A stretch of 64,000 nucleotides of DNA. Source: Rhodamnia argentea (lineage: Eukaryota; Streptophyta; Magnoliopsida; Myrtales; Myrtaceae). Shown here piece by piece: positions 24,204 through 37,056 of the stretch. The notes under the pieces were generated by a model, which saw only the letters and a list, made by a program, of their open reading frames with translations, ran no database searches and was not told the origin of the DNA. Each line of letters begins with the position of its first letter. The stretch's first letter is position 1. The DNA is taken from the NCBI RefSeq assembly GCF_020921035.1, contig NC_063158.1:5500001-5564000 (forward strand). Direction: 5' to 3'. Made by a program: the position numbers and the translations under genes.

Positions 24204-24770
24204 CGGATTTGGATCAAAATTGCGTTGTTTTAGACTCATCATTGTTGTTTTAGCCACGTCAGTACTATTAGGGCGTGGTTCATACTCCCAAACGACAGGG
24301 CAATGCCTTTTGGACACGAGAGGACTTTACAATTTAAGCCCATAATTTTTCATTAGTAGTTTGGGCTCGGGCTCATAAATAGCTACTTTTGCATATACTT
24401 TTTTTTGTTTATAATCGAGTGATGTAACGACGAGAGGTTCGAGATACTAATTATAATGGAATCCTCTGCTAGACGTAAACTTAGTTTAAGGGTAAATCAT
24501 GATAAAAATTTTGTGTCTCGATTTTTCTTTCTTGCTACGTTTTACTTCATTGTGATCGTGCGCCGAATCCTAACAAACACCACATAGGAGAGAGAAAGTT
24601 ATAAAAAATGACACGTTAGCGTTTTCATTTAGCCGAATTGGATGGAGTTAACATAATAACATGATTGCGCCACTTTGACAAGTTTTAGGACTTGATTGTA
24701 TTTTTTGAAAATTTTAGGACTCAATTATATTTTCGTGACAAGTTTTGAGATATTGAACTAATATATCCTT
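23455..24770. mobile_element. Mutator-like non-autonomous element with long terminal inverted repeats and GC-rich core
   Basis: The left arm (from 23455) and right arm (to 24770) are inverted repeats of at least 190 bp. CCTAAAACTTGTCACGAAAA at 23474 corresponds to the inverse of TTTTCGTGACAAGTTTTGAG near 24730, and TCCAATTCGGCTAACG near 23608 to the inverse of the sequence near 24635. The inverted symmetry continues into the GC-rich core: CCCCATCCCCCCAACCATCA near 23902 pairs with GATGGTTGGGGGGATAGGGC near 24096. A near-identical flank (TTAAGATAA on the left, TTAAAGATAA on the right) looks like a 9-10-bp target-site duplication, as in Mutator-like elements. An (AT)17 run lies at 24167-24200. 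No transposase. Confidence 0.75.
24167..24200. repeat. (AT)17 microsatellite
   Basis: Uninterrupted AT dinucleotide run within the right half of the Mutator-like element at 23455-24770. Confidence 0.95.
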
Positions 24771-26900
24771 AAAGATAACGGTTGGAAGACACTCATCAAA
24801 ATCGCCATGGGAAATAGAGAAGACTGTTTTCCACTGGTGGATTAAAGTCAAAGTCAGCCAATTTGGGCAATTAAGATATGGCAAATTTCATGGTTGGTCT
24901 AGGCTCTAATGCTGATTGCCTAATTGCAAATGTCCTCATCAAGGATGGCAGCCGAGGGCCCCACCTCAACTGCTCCAAGATCTAGCTTTCCTCAATTCAT
25001 CAATCACCAAATCCAAAACCATCACCTAAGGAAGGCATCTCTGTTTTCTTTATTCCCCGTTCTAAATCCACGACCTCCAACTTTGCCTATCTACTGATTA
25101 TTATACTCGAAAAAAAGTTATATTCTTGTTTTTTTTTTCAACTCTATGAATTTTATTTTCGTACATGATTTTGTTGTACATGCAGTAGCAAACGATTGAA
25201 ATTTTGTCCTTTAGATGCACGAGATCCATCAAATCAAGCTATCCAGTATAATTCAAACACGTAACGTTTCGACAGTCGTATTTGTCATTTCTTACCTAGC
25301 AAACGAGCATCTACTCTTCGATATTTACCGATTGCATATGAGACGAGGATCTCGTCGTATTAGCAAAAATTTGAAGACCCCCTCGTTGCTAAATATAAGG
25401 GAGAGGAAGCTCCTGTCAATAAAAATCTCCTCGCATCTGTTCTTTTTTGCTTGAATTTTAGTGCAAGACCTCATTGGGAGTCATGTCCAATTTGCTTCGT
25501 TGTCTGCACTGCTATGACTCCACCAAGTGTCGCCTCTCGTTCTATTCCGCAAGTCAATGGAAAGGTTGATTCGGTCATTTAAATCCCTGTGATTTTTTTT
25601 TTATATTTTTTTGTCTTTTAGGACGAACGCTTGTGATCTCCCACGCAACTTAGATTCTCTCGTTGTGTTCATGCTTTCGACGGCCGACGTTCATGCATGC
25701 CTGCAATTTATATACGAGATCTCCCACCATTTATGAAGTTTAAGCTTTTGGGTCAAACGTCGGAACCCGAGATCGTGTGCAGCCGTCCACTCCCGGTCCG
25801 ACTTGCGAGCGAGAGGCGCGTCGAAAAACATCCCATCTTGTTCGGATACTACTCCCACATAGATGAAGAATACCTTGATGTCGAAAAGGAGTACCGTCCG
25901 GTCCGACCATGCACCAACATGCAACGAGATATCCACAGAGGCTATGCTTGAGAAAAAAGAAACAGATTCTTAAAGTCACAATACACCAATTTTGAAGCAA
26001 AGTGCAAGCAAAGCAACCCCTTCCTTGCCCTAATTCCTAATTAATTTTTTTTTTTTTCAATTTCGGTTTTTCCCCAAATACGTCCGGTGGGACCCACCCC
26101 ACCAACAAATGGGAAAAAAGAAAGAAAAGAAGGAAAGAAAACCCAAGTAGAGGAGCTTCCCCACTCCATGTTCCAAGGCCAATAATATTGTTGATTAGGT
26201 TTAATTTTGGCTTAATTAAGTTGAGGATTTTGTACGATTTTTCGTTTCAGGACATGTCAACTTGGCCGTTGGTTTTCGACCGCCCCAGCTCGTAGGTTAT
26301 TACCAAACCGATCCCCATGCAACGTGGTTGGTCAACAATTTTTTGGCACTTTCTTAGGGCACCAACTTCGGTTGGATTATTGCCAAAGGTTGCCGCTCGA
26401 TCGGTCCAAGGATTTGTTACCATATAAAATCAGTTGACTTAATTTTTAACCGCACCTCTCTTTCATAATCTCACTCTATTCTTTTCACCGATAAATGCTA
26501 AAATTTCATCCTCCGCAAATCAGGATCCGAGTGAGTCGTGCAAAACCGTATTATTATATTAAAGTATATAAATATTAAAATAACCTATTCATTTAACGAT
26601 GTAAACTCGAGAACAGTTCAATGTGGCCCACAAAATATTACGATATTTATGCTCTTTTTTGGAACCATTGATTACGAGATCTCTTTTTCGATTTCTCGAC
26701 TTCTTATATAGGGCGATCATAATTAATTAATAGGGATTGATTTGCCATAATTAGCATTTAATTGATCAAGATCCTCTTTCCTTAAATCCCTCCTTTTTTT
26801 TTGTTTATTTCCTTCTTTCTTACCCTTTCGTATTCAAGTTTATTACAATAGAGATCGTGTCTACGACACATATTTTTCACAGGTCTTGATTTATTTTTGT
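24771..26900. other. Intergenic, no supported gene
   Basis: AT-rich with several short frames on both strands near 25690-26000 that resemble nothing known to me. Likely non-coding. Confidence 0.45.
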
Positions 26901-27129
26901 CGTCACTTCTCTTGCTTCACTCTAATTTTTCAGATCTAAGTTTTAAGTTATAGAATCCGACCGTCGCTGCCTCAGATTTCAATAATAATATCAAAAAAGT
27001 CTTAAGTTCACGATCATCTCTGCAATCTCTTTCTCCCTCGTAAACATGTTCGCACGTAGTCGCGCTCTCTCTCCCTCTCCCTAAAGTCGTTGCCGCCGCC
27101 GTTGACAGTGTCGTTGCCGTCTCCTGCCG
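26901..27129 (+). promoter_or_regulatory. 5'UTR region of the PMT15-like gene
   Basis: Pyrimidine-rich (CTCTCTCTCCCTCTCCC at about 27064-27081) immediately before the start codon, typical of plant leaders. The transcription start cannot be placed. Confidence 0.45.
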
Positions 27130-30100
27130 ATGATGGCGAATCACAAGAATTGCCCGAGCCCGTTCCAAAGCTTCCCCTTCAAGACCAAGAAGGCCAACCT
27201 CTACTACATCGCCACCGCCTCCATCCTCTGCGCCCTCTTCTACTTCCTCGGCATCTGGCAGCACTCCGGCGCCTCCTCTGCCATCTCCTCCTCCGGCTTT
27301 TCACAGTTCCCGTGCACCATCCCCCGCGTCGTCCCTTCGTTCTCGCCTCACAACACCACCTCCGCCAACGTCGTCCTTGACTTCTCGGCCCACCACAGGG
27401 CGGAGGACCTCATCCCGGCAGGGGAGGTGGAGACGGCGCAAGATCTCCACTTCCCTCCTTGCGACTCGAAATTCTCCGAGCACACACCGTGCGAGGACGT
27501 GCAGCGATCGTTGAGGTTCAATAGAGAGAGGCTGGTATACCGGGAGAGGCATTGCCCCGGGCAGGGAGAGAGGCTCAAGTGCCGGATCCCGGCACCGCAC
27601 GGGTACAGGGTGCCATTCCGGTGGCCAGAGAGCCGTGACAAGGCGTGGTTCGCGAACGTGCCGCACAAGGAGCTGACTGTGGAGAAGAAGCAGCAGAACT
27701 GGGTCCGGTACGAGGGCGACCGGTTCATCTTCCCCGGCGGCGGGACCATGTTCTCAAACGGCGCCGATGCGTACATCGACGACCTGGGGAAGATGATCGA
27801 CCTCAAGGGCGGGTCCATAAGGACCGCCCTCGACACCGGCTGCGGGGTACGTACCAAATGTCTCTGAATTTCAAATTAATCCGGTTCGGTTCACTCTCTG
27901 AATAATGATTAATTGATAGGGTATATCCTCAATAAAGCGTCCTGATTAAGTCAACAGTATGAACTAAAATTCAGGTTTTCATGGCATTCAATTTGAGTAA
28001 CATACAACAATGTCACATCGTTACCAACGTTAAAACGTGCAAGGCTTGCCTTCTTACGTTGCTACAACATGTTTTAATCAGTACCATAATTACTTGCATT
28101 TGTTAACAAATCATCACTATACGTTTTGCCTTTATGAGCCTCAGTTTAAGTAACATATTTCAGCGAAAATTCTCGGGTTTGACGAGTTGGTCGAGGCTGT
28201 AAGAACTTCCGACTCAGTCGCCCCGTTCCGATTCCACTGACCGGCATGCTTGCTACAGGTCGGGAACATCTCCACAACTCAAAAACTTGAACTTGATCGA
28301 TTCATAGGACTTGTAGAGTAGCATATTTCATGGATTTCCGGGCATCCGGATCTCCACGCCCTTGTCCCTAGACCGGAATATTATAGTGGCTGAAGTTGCC
28401 GCAACTACTAGTAGGACATTGTAGATTTCTTGAGGGTCGGTCAGACCATGACCGGGGGCGGGTGGAACCGGCCCGAGACGGAAGAACAGCTGGACAGGAG
28501 TTTTGAAATGAAAAATTAGGAGATGTGATGGGTACATGTGCAGACATTTCCTATATGCGTGGGTCCGAATTGCTAACCATGGAGATGTCATTAGTATAAA
28601 CGAGCTGTATGTATACGACGTCGCATTGGTGGATCCACAGTCAGAACTTACTAATTTGTGAAATTTCAATTGAATTTTTATGTTCTATGGTAAGCCAAAT
28701 TTCATCATGATCACGCTTTGGTTGATCTCTGAGTTGGTGAAGAGTGCTCCACCATTCCACCAGCGCCAACCACCCAGACCAAACTCACCAAATCTGGAGT
28801 ACGAATCTGCCTTAGCGTTTCCACATTTTCACCCCAATTTTATGGGGGGATCCATTCAATTTTTTTTTTTTTCCCACTAAGCTTTGCCAATTTATCCTAT
28901 AAACTGAGATTGATTCTAGTTTGAGTACCAATCAAGAAAGATTTTGATACTCGGGAGACTAATGTTTGGAGGTATTTGGGATTCTTAGTCAGAGAGAAAT
29001 CATGATTTCGCATTTTAAGTGCGGCGGTTTCAGAGCTAATTGCGGATATCAGATGTTACATATAATCAAATGTATCGATAGGGGTAAGTCCCTGAATGAT
29101 CTTGCGTTCGTGTACATGTTAGGTATAAGAGCATCTAATCTGTTGCATTACCGAGTTTTTGCACGTAAGAACTGTACTAGTTGAACCAGTTGAATCCACA
29201 AAGATTGCAGATCTCAGATCTTACCATTGCTTCACACTCTGCAACTAGTTCAAGAATTCATGGCATGAACATGATCGAATGTTTTGACTTTCTCAATTTT
29301 GTATGGAGGCTGAGACAGCATTGTATGGCTAAATAGATCAATTTGGGGCAAATGGAGATTTTGATCTGAAGCATGGCCTTATGGCTTTGCAGGTGGCTAG
29401 CTGGGGAGCTTACCTCTTGTCGAGGGACATCCTCACGGTGTCGTTCGCGCCGAGAGACACCCACGAAGCTCAAGTTCAGTTCGCTCTCGAGAGGGGAGTG
29501 CCCGCACTGATCGGAGTCCTCGCTTCCAAGAGGCTTCCGTACCCTTCAAGAGCGTTCGACATGGCTCATTGTTCTCGCTGCCTCATTCCTTGGGGTCAGT
29601 ATGGTGAGTCATACTATACCCCTCCCTATGTAATTTCCGGTTTTTAGGGTCGTACTAGTGATTCATGGTATTGAACATTCATGAAATGCAGATGGGGCAT
29701 ACTTGATGGAGGTCGACCGGGTTCTGCGTCCCGGCGGGTACTGGATTCTGTCGGGGCCACCGATAAACTGGGAGAGACACTGGAAAGGGTGGGACCGAAC
29801 AGCCGATGATCTCAAAGCGGAACAAGATGTGATTGAGAGCATAGCGAGAAGCATGTGCTGGAAGAAGCTGAAACAGAAGGGCGATATCGCAATCTGGCGA
29901 AAGCCCACCAACCATGTCCATTGCAAAAGGAACCGCAAGGTGTTTAAGTTCCCGCCTTTCTGCCCTGCGCAAGACCCCGACAAGGCCTGGTACGGCTTGT
30001 GTTTCGACTAGACTCGTTCTTGAATGGTTGTATTGTTTACATTAATTTTGCTGTCATTACTTAGTAAGGTTAAGATCGGTACATGTTCGCCCTAGGAGTG

Positions 30101-31200
30101 TCCGTGGCGAACTTGCGAAATGTAACTAGAAAGCAATGTCTTCTTCCTTCATTCCTAGGCAAGTTCAAGGAGGAGGGATCCGATTTAAGTCGAGCCGTAT
30201 GGCCAGAGTTGTGTATAACTATGCCTCTAGATTTGGTTGTCATTCTTGTATCCTTGACCCCATAAGTTTGTGCTCTCTACAGGTACACCCAAATGGAGAC
30301 CTGCTTAACCCCACTTCCCGAAGTTTCCGACATCAAGGATATCGCGGGAGGGGAGTTAGCAAAATGGCCCGAGAGACTGACTGCCGTGCCTCCGAGGATC
30401 GCAAGCGGAGACCTAGGAGTAACGGCGGAGACATTCAAAGAAAACACCGACCTGTGGAGGAGCAGAGTCTCTTACTACAAGTCCCTGGACCACCAACTAG
30501 CCCAGAGAGGAAGATACCGCAACCTGCTCGATATGAATGCCAACTTGGGAGGCTTCGCGGCCGCGCTGGCGGATGATCCGGTGTGGGTCATGAACGTGGT
30601 TCCAGTCGAGGCCAATGCCAACACCCTTGGAGCGATATATGAGCGCGGATTGATCGGAACTTATCAGAGCTGGTATGTTTGGTCGGGGATCAGACTCCCC
30701 AAACTCCTCGCTCAAACTGCTCTTTCGCGAAAGGACGGTGGTCGAATTAGCTAATGTTCTTGGCCACGCTACTCTTCCTTGTAGGTGCGAAGCCATGTCC
30801 ACTTACCCTAGGACTTACGACTTCATCCACGCCGATTCCGTATTCACCCTCTACAATTCGAGGTACTTTTGCTTCCCTTCTCCTGATTTTCTCTTCGGAT
30901 ACTCGATTCGGATTCTGAATTCTGATGACTAATCCGGTGTTTCCTTGCCGCAGGTGTGAGATGGATGATATTTTGTTAGAAATGGATAGGATCTTGAGGC
31001 CCGAAGGCGGAATCATATTCCGCGACGACGTAGATATTTTGGTAAAGATCAAGAACATGATGGATGGGATGCAATACGAGAGCAGAATCATAGACCATGA
31101 AAGGGGACCTCACGAAAGAGAGAAGATTCTTCTGGCATACAAGCAGTACTGGACAGCTCCAGCCCCAAAAGATGCAACCGAAACTGTTTCTCAGTCATAG
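27130..31200 (+). CDS. Golgi S-adenosylmethionine-dependent methyltransferase, PMT15/PMT16-like (DUF248)
   Basis: Six exons: 27130-27846, 29393-29603, 29692-29989, 30283-30672, 30785-30862 and 30954-31200, joining to 646 residues; as I recall, Arabidopsis PMT15 is about 633. It is a type II Golgi membrane protein with a short cytosolic N-terminus, one membrane segment at about residues 25-44 ([20 protein letters not shown]) and a lumenal putative methyltransferase. SAM-binding motif I is [17 protein letters not shown] at about residue 233; later landmarks are [66 protein letters not shown] and [16 protein letters not shown]. The family methylates cell-wall polysaccharides, mainly homogalacturonan; the exact substrate of this member is not known. 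The start is a double ATG. A QUA3-type relative lies 8 kb downstream with the same internal intron positions. Confidence 0.95.
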
Positions 31201-32383
31201 TTAGACATGGGAGAGACACCCGATTCGATCTTGTTTTGCAATTATCATGTTCTTATGTCCTTTTGCTTTTCCATTATTCTTGTGTTAATAATTTAACCGG
31301 CATTCAATTTTTTTGGTGCCCAATTTTTTGGATGTATCATGCTTAAGATTTTAGGATACCTGGCTTGGAAATTCTTGTACCAAAGACGAAGAGATTCAAC
31401 TTGTGATGAGAAGATAATAGATAGGGTCGGTACTAGAACTCCTGGCTGAAGTCTTGAATCTATTGTATGAGTCAGGGGATATTCAAAAAGTCCGAAATCT
31501 ATTGTACGCTAATTCGGTTCTAAGCCTTTCAATTGGGCCAATGTAGTCCTAATCCTTTCAAAGATTTGTTAATTTAGTCATAAATCTTTGAATAATCTGT
31601 TAGTGCAGTCCTTTATGCCAATATAAGCTTAGGACTAAATTGGTAAAACTTCAAAAAGTTTAGAACTAAATTGAAACAATTAATATATTTAAGACTAATT
31701 GGGAAAAACTTCAAAAGATTTAAGATTGAATTGACATAATTGAAAGATTTAGGATTAAATTGGCAAATCATCAATAAATTTAAGACTACATTAGCACGAT
31801 GGAAATCGTCAATAAATTTAGGACTATATTAGCATAATCGAAAGATTTGAAACTGAATCGATAGCTGTATAATAGATTTTGAATTTTACGAACAAGTTTC
31901 CCTCTCAACAAGCATGAACTTTGTCTGCCCGTTTTGTTTCACCGCAGGATAGAATTGAAAGAGCGCAAGTTAACCATCTTTCACAAACGATGTACCAGAC
32001 AAGTGTCCGTGTCCGTAACCCCTTGACATTTCCTACAATGTGGACATACCACCATCAGGCCGAATGTTTCACGTAAGGGTCCCATTGAGTTGGAAGAGTA
32101 TATGAAAGTGCTGCAAACAAGCAACAGATTTTTTCCGGCTAAAACACTCGCCGATACCTAGTAGGTAACTAATACCCAATTGTAGTCATGACCGGCTTAG
32201 AGCACAACTCTACACTCATCACCAATCTTAAATGCTGTTGCGTCTTCTCTGGTTTGGGATCGATCATTACCGAAGAGCTTTGGTGAAGCAACCTGGTCAG
32301 ACGCGGTCGATAGAAGGCTATGGATGCACCTCTCGACATGTCCTTACTCGTATGGTGCAATTTCAAGGCGGTCAAAGCCAATG
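31201..32383. other. Intergenic between two convergent genes
   Basis: 3' flanks of the PMT15-like gene (+) and the UBX gene (-), with a repeat block listed separately at about 31480-31880. No gene seen. Confidence 0.5.
31480..31880. repeat. AT-rich degenerate short repeats ('gatttaggactaaattggca')
   Basis: Some ten imperfect copies of a ~25-35 base motif such as GATTTAGGATTAAATTGGCA occur, first as the complementary strand (TTAGTCATAAATCTTTGAAT near 31573) and then forward, so the block is a degenerate inverted repeat. The motif also occurs at 5720-5925. Probably the remains of a small non-autonomous DNA transposon. Confidence 0.55.
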
Positions 32384-35300
32384 CTAAATGAACTCTAGAA
32401 ACAAAGCTTCTTGTTTACCAGTTAGCCCCAATGCACTAAAACTTGAGAACCTGTCACCATCAGTGAACTCCTCGCGAGGATAAGGCCTTATCTGCTCATC
32501 AGAGGAAAATACAGAGATCAGTACACAGGCAAATAAACCAGTTTAGACTTGCTCATTCTTCCAACGCGGGACTTGAGAAATGTACTTAAATAGAAGACTA
32601 AGGAAACGCACATTATGGCTGGGGCGGAGGAACTACAAATGAATGAACAGGGAACATTTCCTTCACCAGACACGAAGTGCTGTTTTTATTCAATAACATT
32701 GAAGAACAAGAGCAAAAAATAGAAGATTTTGAATCTTTTGCCATTGTGGAATGAAATGTAACGACAGTTACTGAAGAAGAGCCAAAATGTGTAGTCATTT
32801 TTCTGGATCATCAGCAAAATACCAATATTAATGGGAAAATTACTAATAATCCTGATCAAGTAGACAGAGTGGCTTGATTTGGCTGCCTCCTGCATTTATT
32901 GGGGCTTTATTTTTCCTAGATGGGAGCCTGAATAACTTGGTTTTATGGGTTCACCAGAAAGTCGGAGACATGATGCCACCTTAAATAATCTATGCTAAAG
33001 ATTACAAATATACAGCAGAGCGCATGCTGACAAAGATATAGTTATCGTGATTAGCCATACTTCAACGACAAGACGACTGCATTGCTCATATGCTAAAAAG
33101 AGGCTGAGAAGTTAAGCATAAGGAAGCAAATAGATCGAAACACTTGCCAGTCTATAAGCCATAGGCTTTGCCCAACCACCAGCATCTATGAAGTCAAATA
33201 GAGACTGCAGAGGAAGAAAAATAACTGTGAGATCCAGTGTTAAAAAATTGCTCAAAATACACATAACTAGATTCACCTGAAGCTTGTCAGTCATGAGGAA
33301 GCGGCGACCGTGACGAGCCCCATCCGGCATGCGGACAGCAAGATTTATTGATTCTCTGTCATCTGGTGCAGGTTCTTGAGGTAGAGAGCCTCCACTTTGA
33401 ATTAACATTTTCTGAAATCACTCGCAGTAACTCATAGGATTAAAATCAAATAGTACATCTCGACAGGAAACATGGTGGAAGTGGAAGGCTCCACTTTTTT
33501 GAGTTGAAAAATAAATGAATAGTCATTCGTAAGGCTCAACTTCTAGGGCAGGAGAATCCTACACACGTAGTCTAATTTACATGGAGCCAAGTGCCCCTGG
33601 TTTGGCCCAAAATAAAATAAAAGTGTCCCCTTGACAAAGCAGACTTGTCCTAGAGCTTAGTTGACAGATGCCATGATGTTAAGGCGTTGACTTTGTAATG
33701 CTATGTGCCTATGAGGATAGGAATGAAGAATTTCAATTTCCATCCATTGGGAAATTTACAGCTTCAAGCATCACTCATGTTCAAGCTCGCTAGGAGCAAA
33801 AAGTAAGCTACCCGGGACATCACTTGAATGAACGGACTTCAGAGGAGTCTATTTTCTTCTGAACGTAGCCGCATGAGTGCCAATTGCCACCTTATTTATA
33901 TTCATCAAATATAGATTTACCTGATCAGACTGATAGGCATCTGGACCACACTGAATATGATCATGATAATGCTGGTTGGACTTATCATCCTGCAAATTCA
34001 GCCCTTCCAGCTTAATCTCATCTGGCTGTGATGCACTTCCCAGCTTCAATGAAACATCGCGTGTTAGAGAATACCTTCTTGCCTCAATGATGGACAAATA
34101 GAAACAACTCCCCATCCAAAAAAGAATGTGGGCACCCAAAAGAGAAAAACAACAGAAATAGACGACAGGACTAGACAAAGAAAATAGTGTGCAAGCGAAT
34201 GCTTAGATCATTCATCAAAGTTGTGTATCTCGCTATGCAATGCAAACTAAAGAGGGCCATATGCTGAACGGAGGTTTGCTCAGAGGAAGAAGTTGATGGG
34301 TTTTCACAGGATGACTAGTGAACAATATGTATTTTCCCAACCAAGATAAATGCCACATACTTCTGCTCACATGGAGAACCTATTGTGCTTCTTATAAAGA
34401 AGCTAATAAAAAATACATTATTTGTGCATCTAGTATTTTGAGTATGAATAAAAGACGCTCACTTTTGATCTTTTATCCTTAGTTTTGTCTGCACTTTCAT
34501 GTGAAGCATTAAATCCAGATTCATGGTGTATATCTTTCACTTGTTGCACACGCTTCTCTTTCTCTTGCTCCGCTTCCTGGAATTTTTATTGGAGTGAGAT
34601 GAACCAAAAGACCACACAACAACAGGGGAAAGGTGAGAAAAAAATTGCCATGACCAAACAACCATCAATGACAGTGAAATTGCACGATCAAGCTCCTTAT
34701 CTTCTTGGCTAGGTTGCCTTTGAGAAAGCCCGGAACCAGAAAGAAACTGCATCACATGCATCGAGGGTGTTACAATCCGGAGAATGTGGTGGTAAATAAA
34801 TGCAAAAACCAGAGAAAAGCAGTGACCCCAATTCAAACGGTCACTCCCGCAATTAACTCTCTAAATGTACCTCCTGCTTCGATGCCTCAATAGCAGCTCG
34901 GAGCATTTCATCTTCTGCATCATTTCCATATGTATGCGAACTTCTGATTTCAGCTGGAGTGCTAGAATAAACCGGTGTTCCAATAACAACACCGGTGTTA
35001 ATCGATCCTGAATGATAAGGCGGCTGATTACCACTGTCGAATGCTTCAGCCGACCCAGTCATGTTGCTCGGAGAAGTAGCAAATTGTCGGGGACTAGCAA
35101 ATGCAGAAGCGCCAATCTGGTTAAAGAAATTTCTCCTATAGTTTGGGTCAAGAAGAGAAGAAGGCTTGAAACTTCTAACAGTGTGAAAGAGCGGCACGAG
35201 CCCTTGCCGCCCATCGTGATTCCGGCTGTCCATTTCATGAGGATATGTAGAAGTTGTAGGAGGAAATCTGAGCAGGCGAATGAGAAAGCAAAGGATCAAA

Positions 35301-35948
35301 TGCAACTCCAGCATAATGTGCAAGAAACCCGAGAAAATGTCGAATTAAGGGACAGACGTTTGGTGGATCCCTTCAGTAAAATGGGCATTGACAGCCTCGT
35401 TGAGATTCCCACCATATTCCTGCGAAGGATAGACAACACAGACAACAGATAACTCTCAGATTCTCCATGAAAATAACCTAATAGATCACACATTGCATCT
35501 CGTTTTCAAGACAGCAACCGAAATATTAGACGGATCGGAGAGCCAAATCTCTAGTCCTCACACTTGCCTCTCCATTTGTTATCACTCTCCATTATTGCAG
35601 TCCAAAAGGAAAGCAGAGTCGCACATAATCCCTCCCTCCCTCCCCCCCCCTTCTCTCTCTCTGTCTCTCTCTCCAGTGGAGCCGTCACTTAAAATGCCAT
35701 GAAATTGCAGCGGAGCAACAACGATCCAGCACAGGTTGCCGCATGTCAAGCTACGTCTTACGCAACTAGCTACACCAACTCGGAGACCTCTGAGCGGGAA
35801 AAGCCGGAGATGGTTCGAGGCCCTGAAAATGAAGGAAAAAGAGGGAGGAGGAACGGGAACGTACCTCCAACCGACGGACGGCCAGAGGCTCAGGCGTGCC
35901 GGTGATGGCCATGAACGTGTCGATGGACTCTCGGGACGGCCTGGGCAT
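32384..35948 (-). CDS. Plant UBX-domain protein (UBA-like, UIM, UBX), PUX8/PUX9-like
   Basis: Nine exons on the minus strand: 35948-35865, 35419-35358, 35267-34871, 34746-34663, 34576-34463, about 34082-33921, 33411-33277, 33204-33148 and 32491-32384, giving about 400 residues. The start of exon 6 is uncertain by a few codons; all others close in phase. Domains in order: UBA-like helix bundle at 4-45 (SRESIDTFMAITGTPEPLAV, GGNLNEAVNAHF); two ubiquitin-interacting motifs, DEMLRAAIEASKQ near 170 and DKELDRAISLSLM near 200; charged, lysine-rich linker; C-terminal UBX from about 320 (INLAVRMPDGARHGRRFLMT, YRL-IRPYPREEF, ALGLTGKQEALFLEFI). UBX proteins bind CDC48/p97 and bring it ubiquitinated clients. 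Intron 8 (33147-32492) has a GC donor, CTG|GCAAGT. Arabidopsis has a UBX gene (At4g00752, as I recall) at the corresponding place beside PMT15. Confidence 0.9.
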
Positions 35949-37000
35949 GGTGGTTCCCGGCGTTGCGGTTGGAGTGCGACGCCGGTGTGAAAACGGTTAG
36001 CGGTGGCGGCGACTGACACTGACAGTAGGAGCTCGGAGAGAGTAGGATAGGACCGCACCGCCTCTTTCTTTCTCTGCCTCGGATGCTCCCTTCTTTCTCT
36101 CTCTTCTCTCTCTTCCCTTTTTACCCTTGTCTCGTGCCTCGAGGACCGGCCCGCCAATTATGAACCCGTCGTAGTCACAATTATTTTACGAAATACAGTG
36201 GAATTACCATGTTACATTACGGTAAAGTTATTTAGAAGATCCTCCATTTCCATCTTGAATATGTATGCATGTCTCTTAATCATGCATACATGCATAATTC
36301 TCATGGATGACAATTGATATTGTGATATTGTCTTACCTTGATAGTGGTACCAATCTCGGTAAGTAACAATTGATATCAGAGTCGATGGTTGATTGGGTGG
36401 GATCCAATCTGTTTGGCCTTTGGTTAATATCTCAACAAAGAAATTTGGTGACCAACACATTTTTTGGGCAGTGGACGTTTTGGTGTAGTAACGTGGCCCC
36501 GATGACGGACCTCGTGGTTCAATCTGGAAAAAAGAGAGCGGGGATGAAGTTGGATGTCGATGGTGATTCAATCTTGAGATGTCTTAATGCAGAAGGATAC
36601 TTAGATTAGGGAAGAGCCGTGAGGAAAGATTGTTAAGATATATGTATGAATTATGTTAGAGAAGTCTCATATCGGAAAATTGATGTGATATTAATCAATT
36701 AATATATTATCCTGGTTGGCTTGTAACTAATTGGTTTGCATATTTTGACCACTTAAATATCATGTGATTTTTTAATAGATCATTTGAGTGTCATGGCTTA
36801 TTTTGAAAACGTTCACCCTGCGTGCTATGTCGCGTCGAATTTTTCGGCACTTAGGTAAATATTTCTAAAAAAATTTGGCAAGTGATCGATTTAAAAATCT
36901 AACACTCAAGTAGTCGAGAAAAAAATTATGATCCTCAAATGAGCATTGTACGAAAATTACAACAGACCAAATTTGGAACTTACCCACGATGTATCGGTGC
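35949..37000. other. UBX gene 5'UTR/promoter, then intergenic
   Basis: A GA/CT-rich leader (about 36060-36125) lies upstream of the UBX start. The remainder is AT-rich and holds no feature I can support. Confidence 0.4.
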
Positions 37001-37056
37001 GGCACTGTTTCCATAGGCGGTCAATTCGACTCTCTAGAACATCGGACCTACTGCAC

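Noticed and set aside
25690-26000. Overlapping open frames of 81-86 codons on both strands
   Set aside because: Mirror-image frames in several phases with no recognisable domain or splice sites; typical of chance open stretches.
32169-32381. Minus-strand frame first considered as the UBX C-terminus
   Set aside because: The proper last exon at 32491-32384 gives IRPYPREEF…EALFLEFI and a stop, matching the family; this frame lies beyond it.
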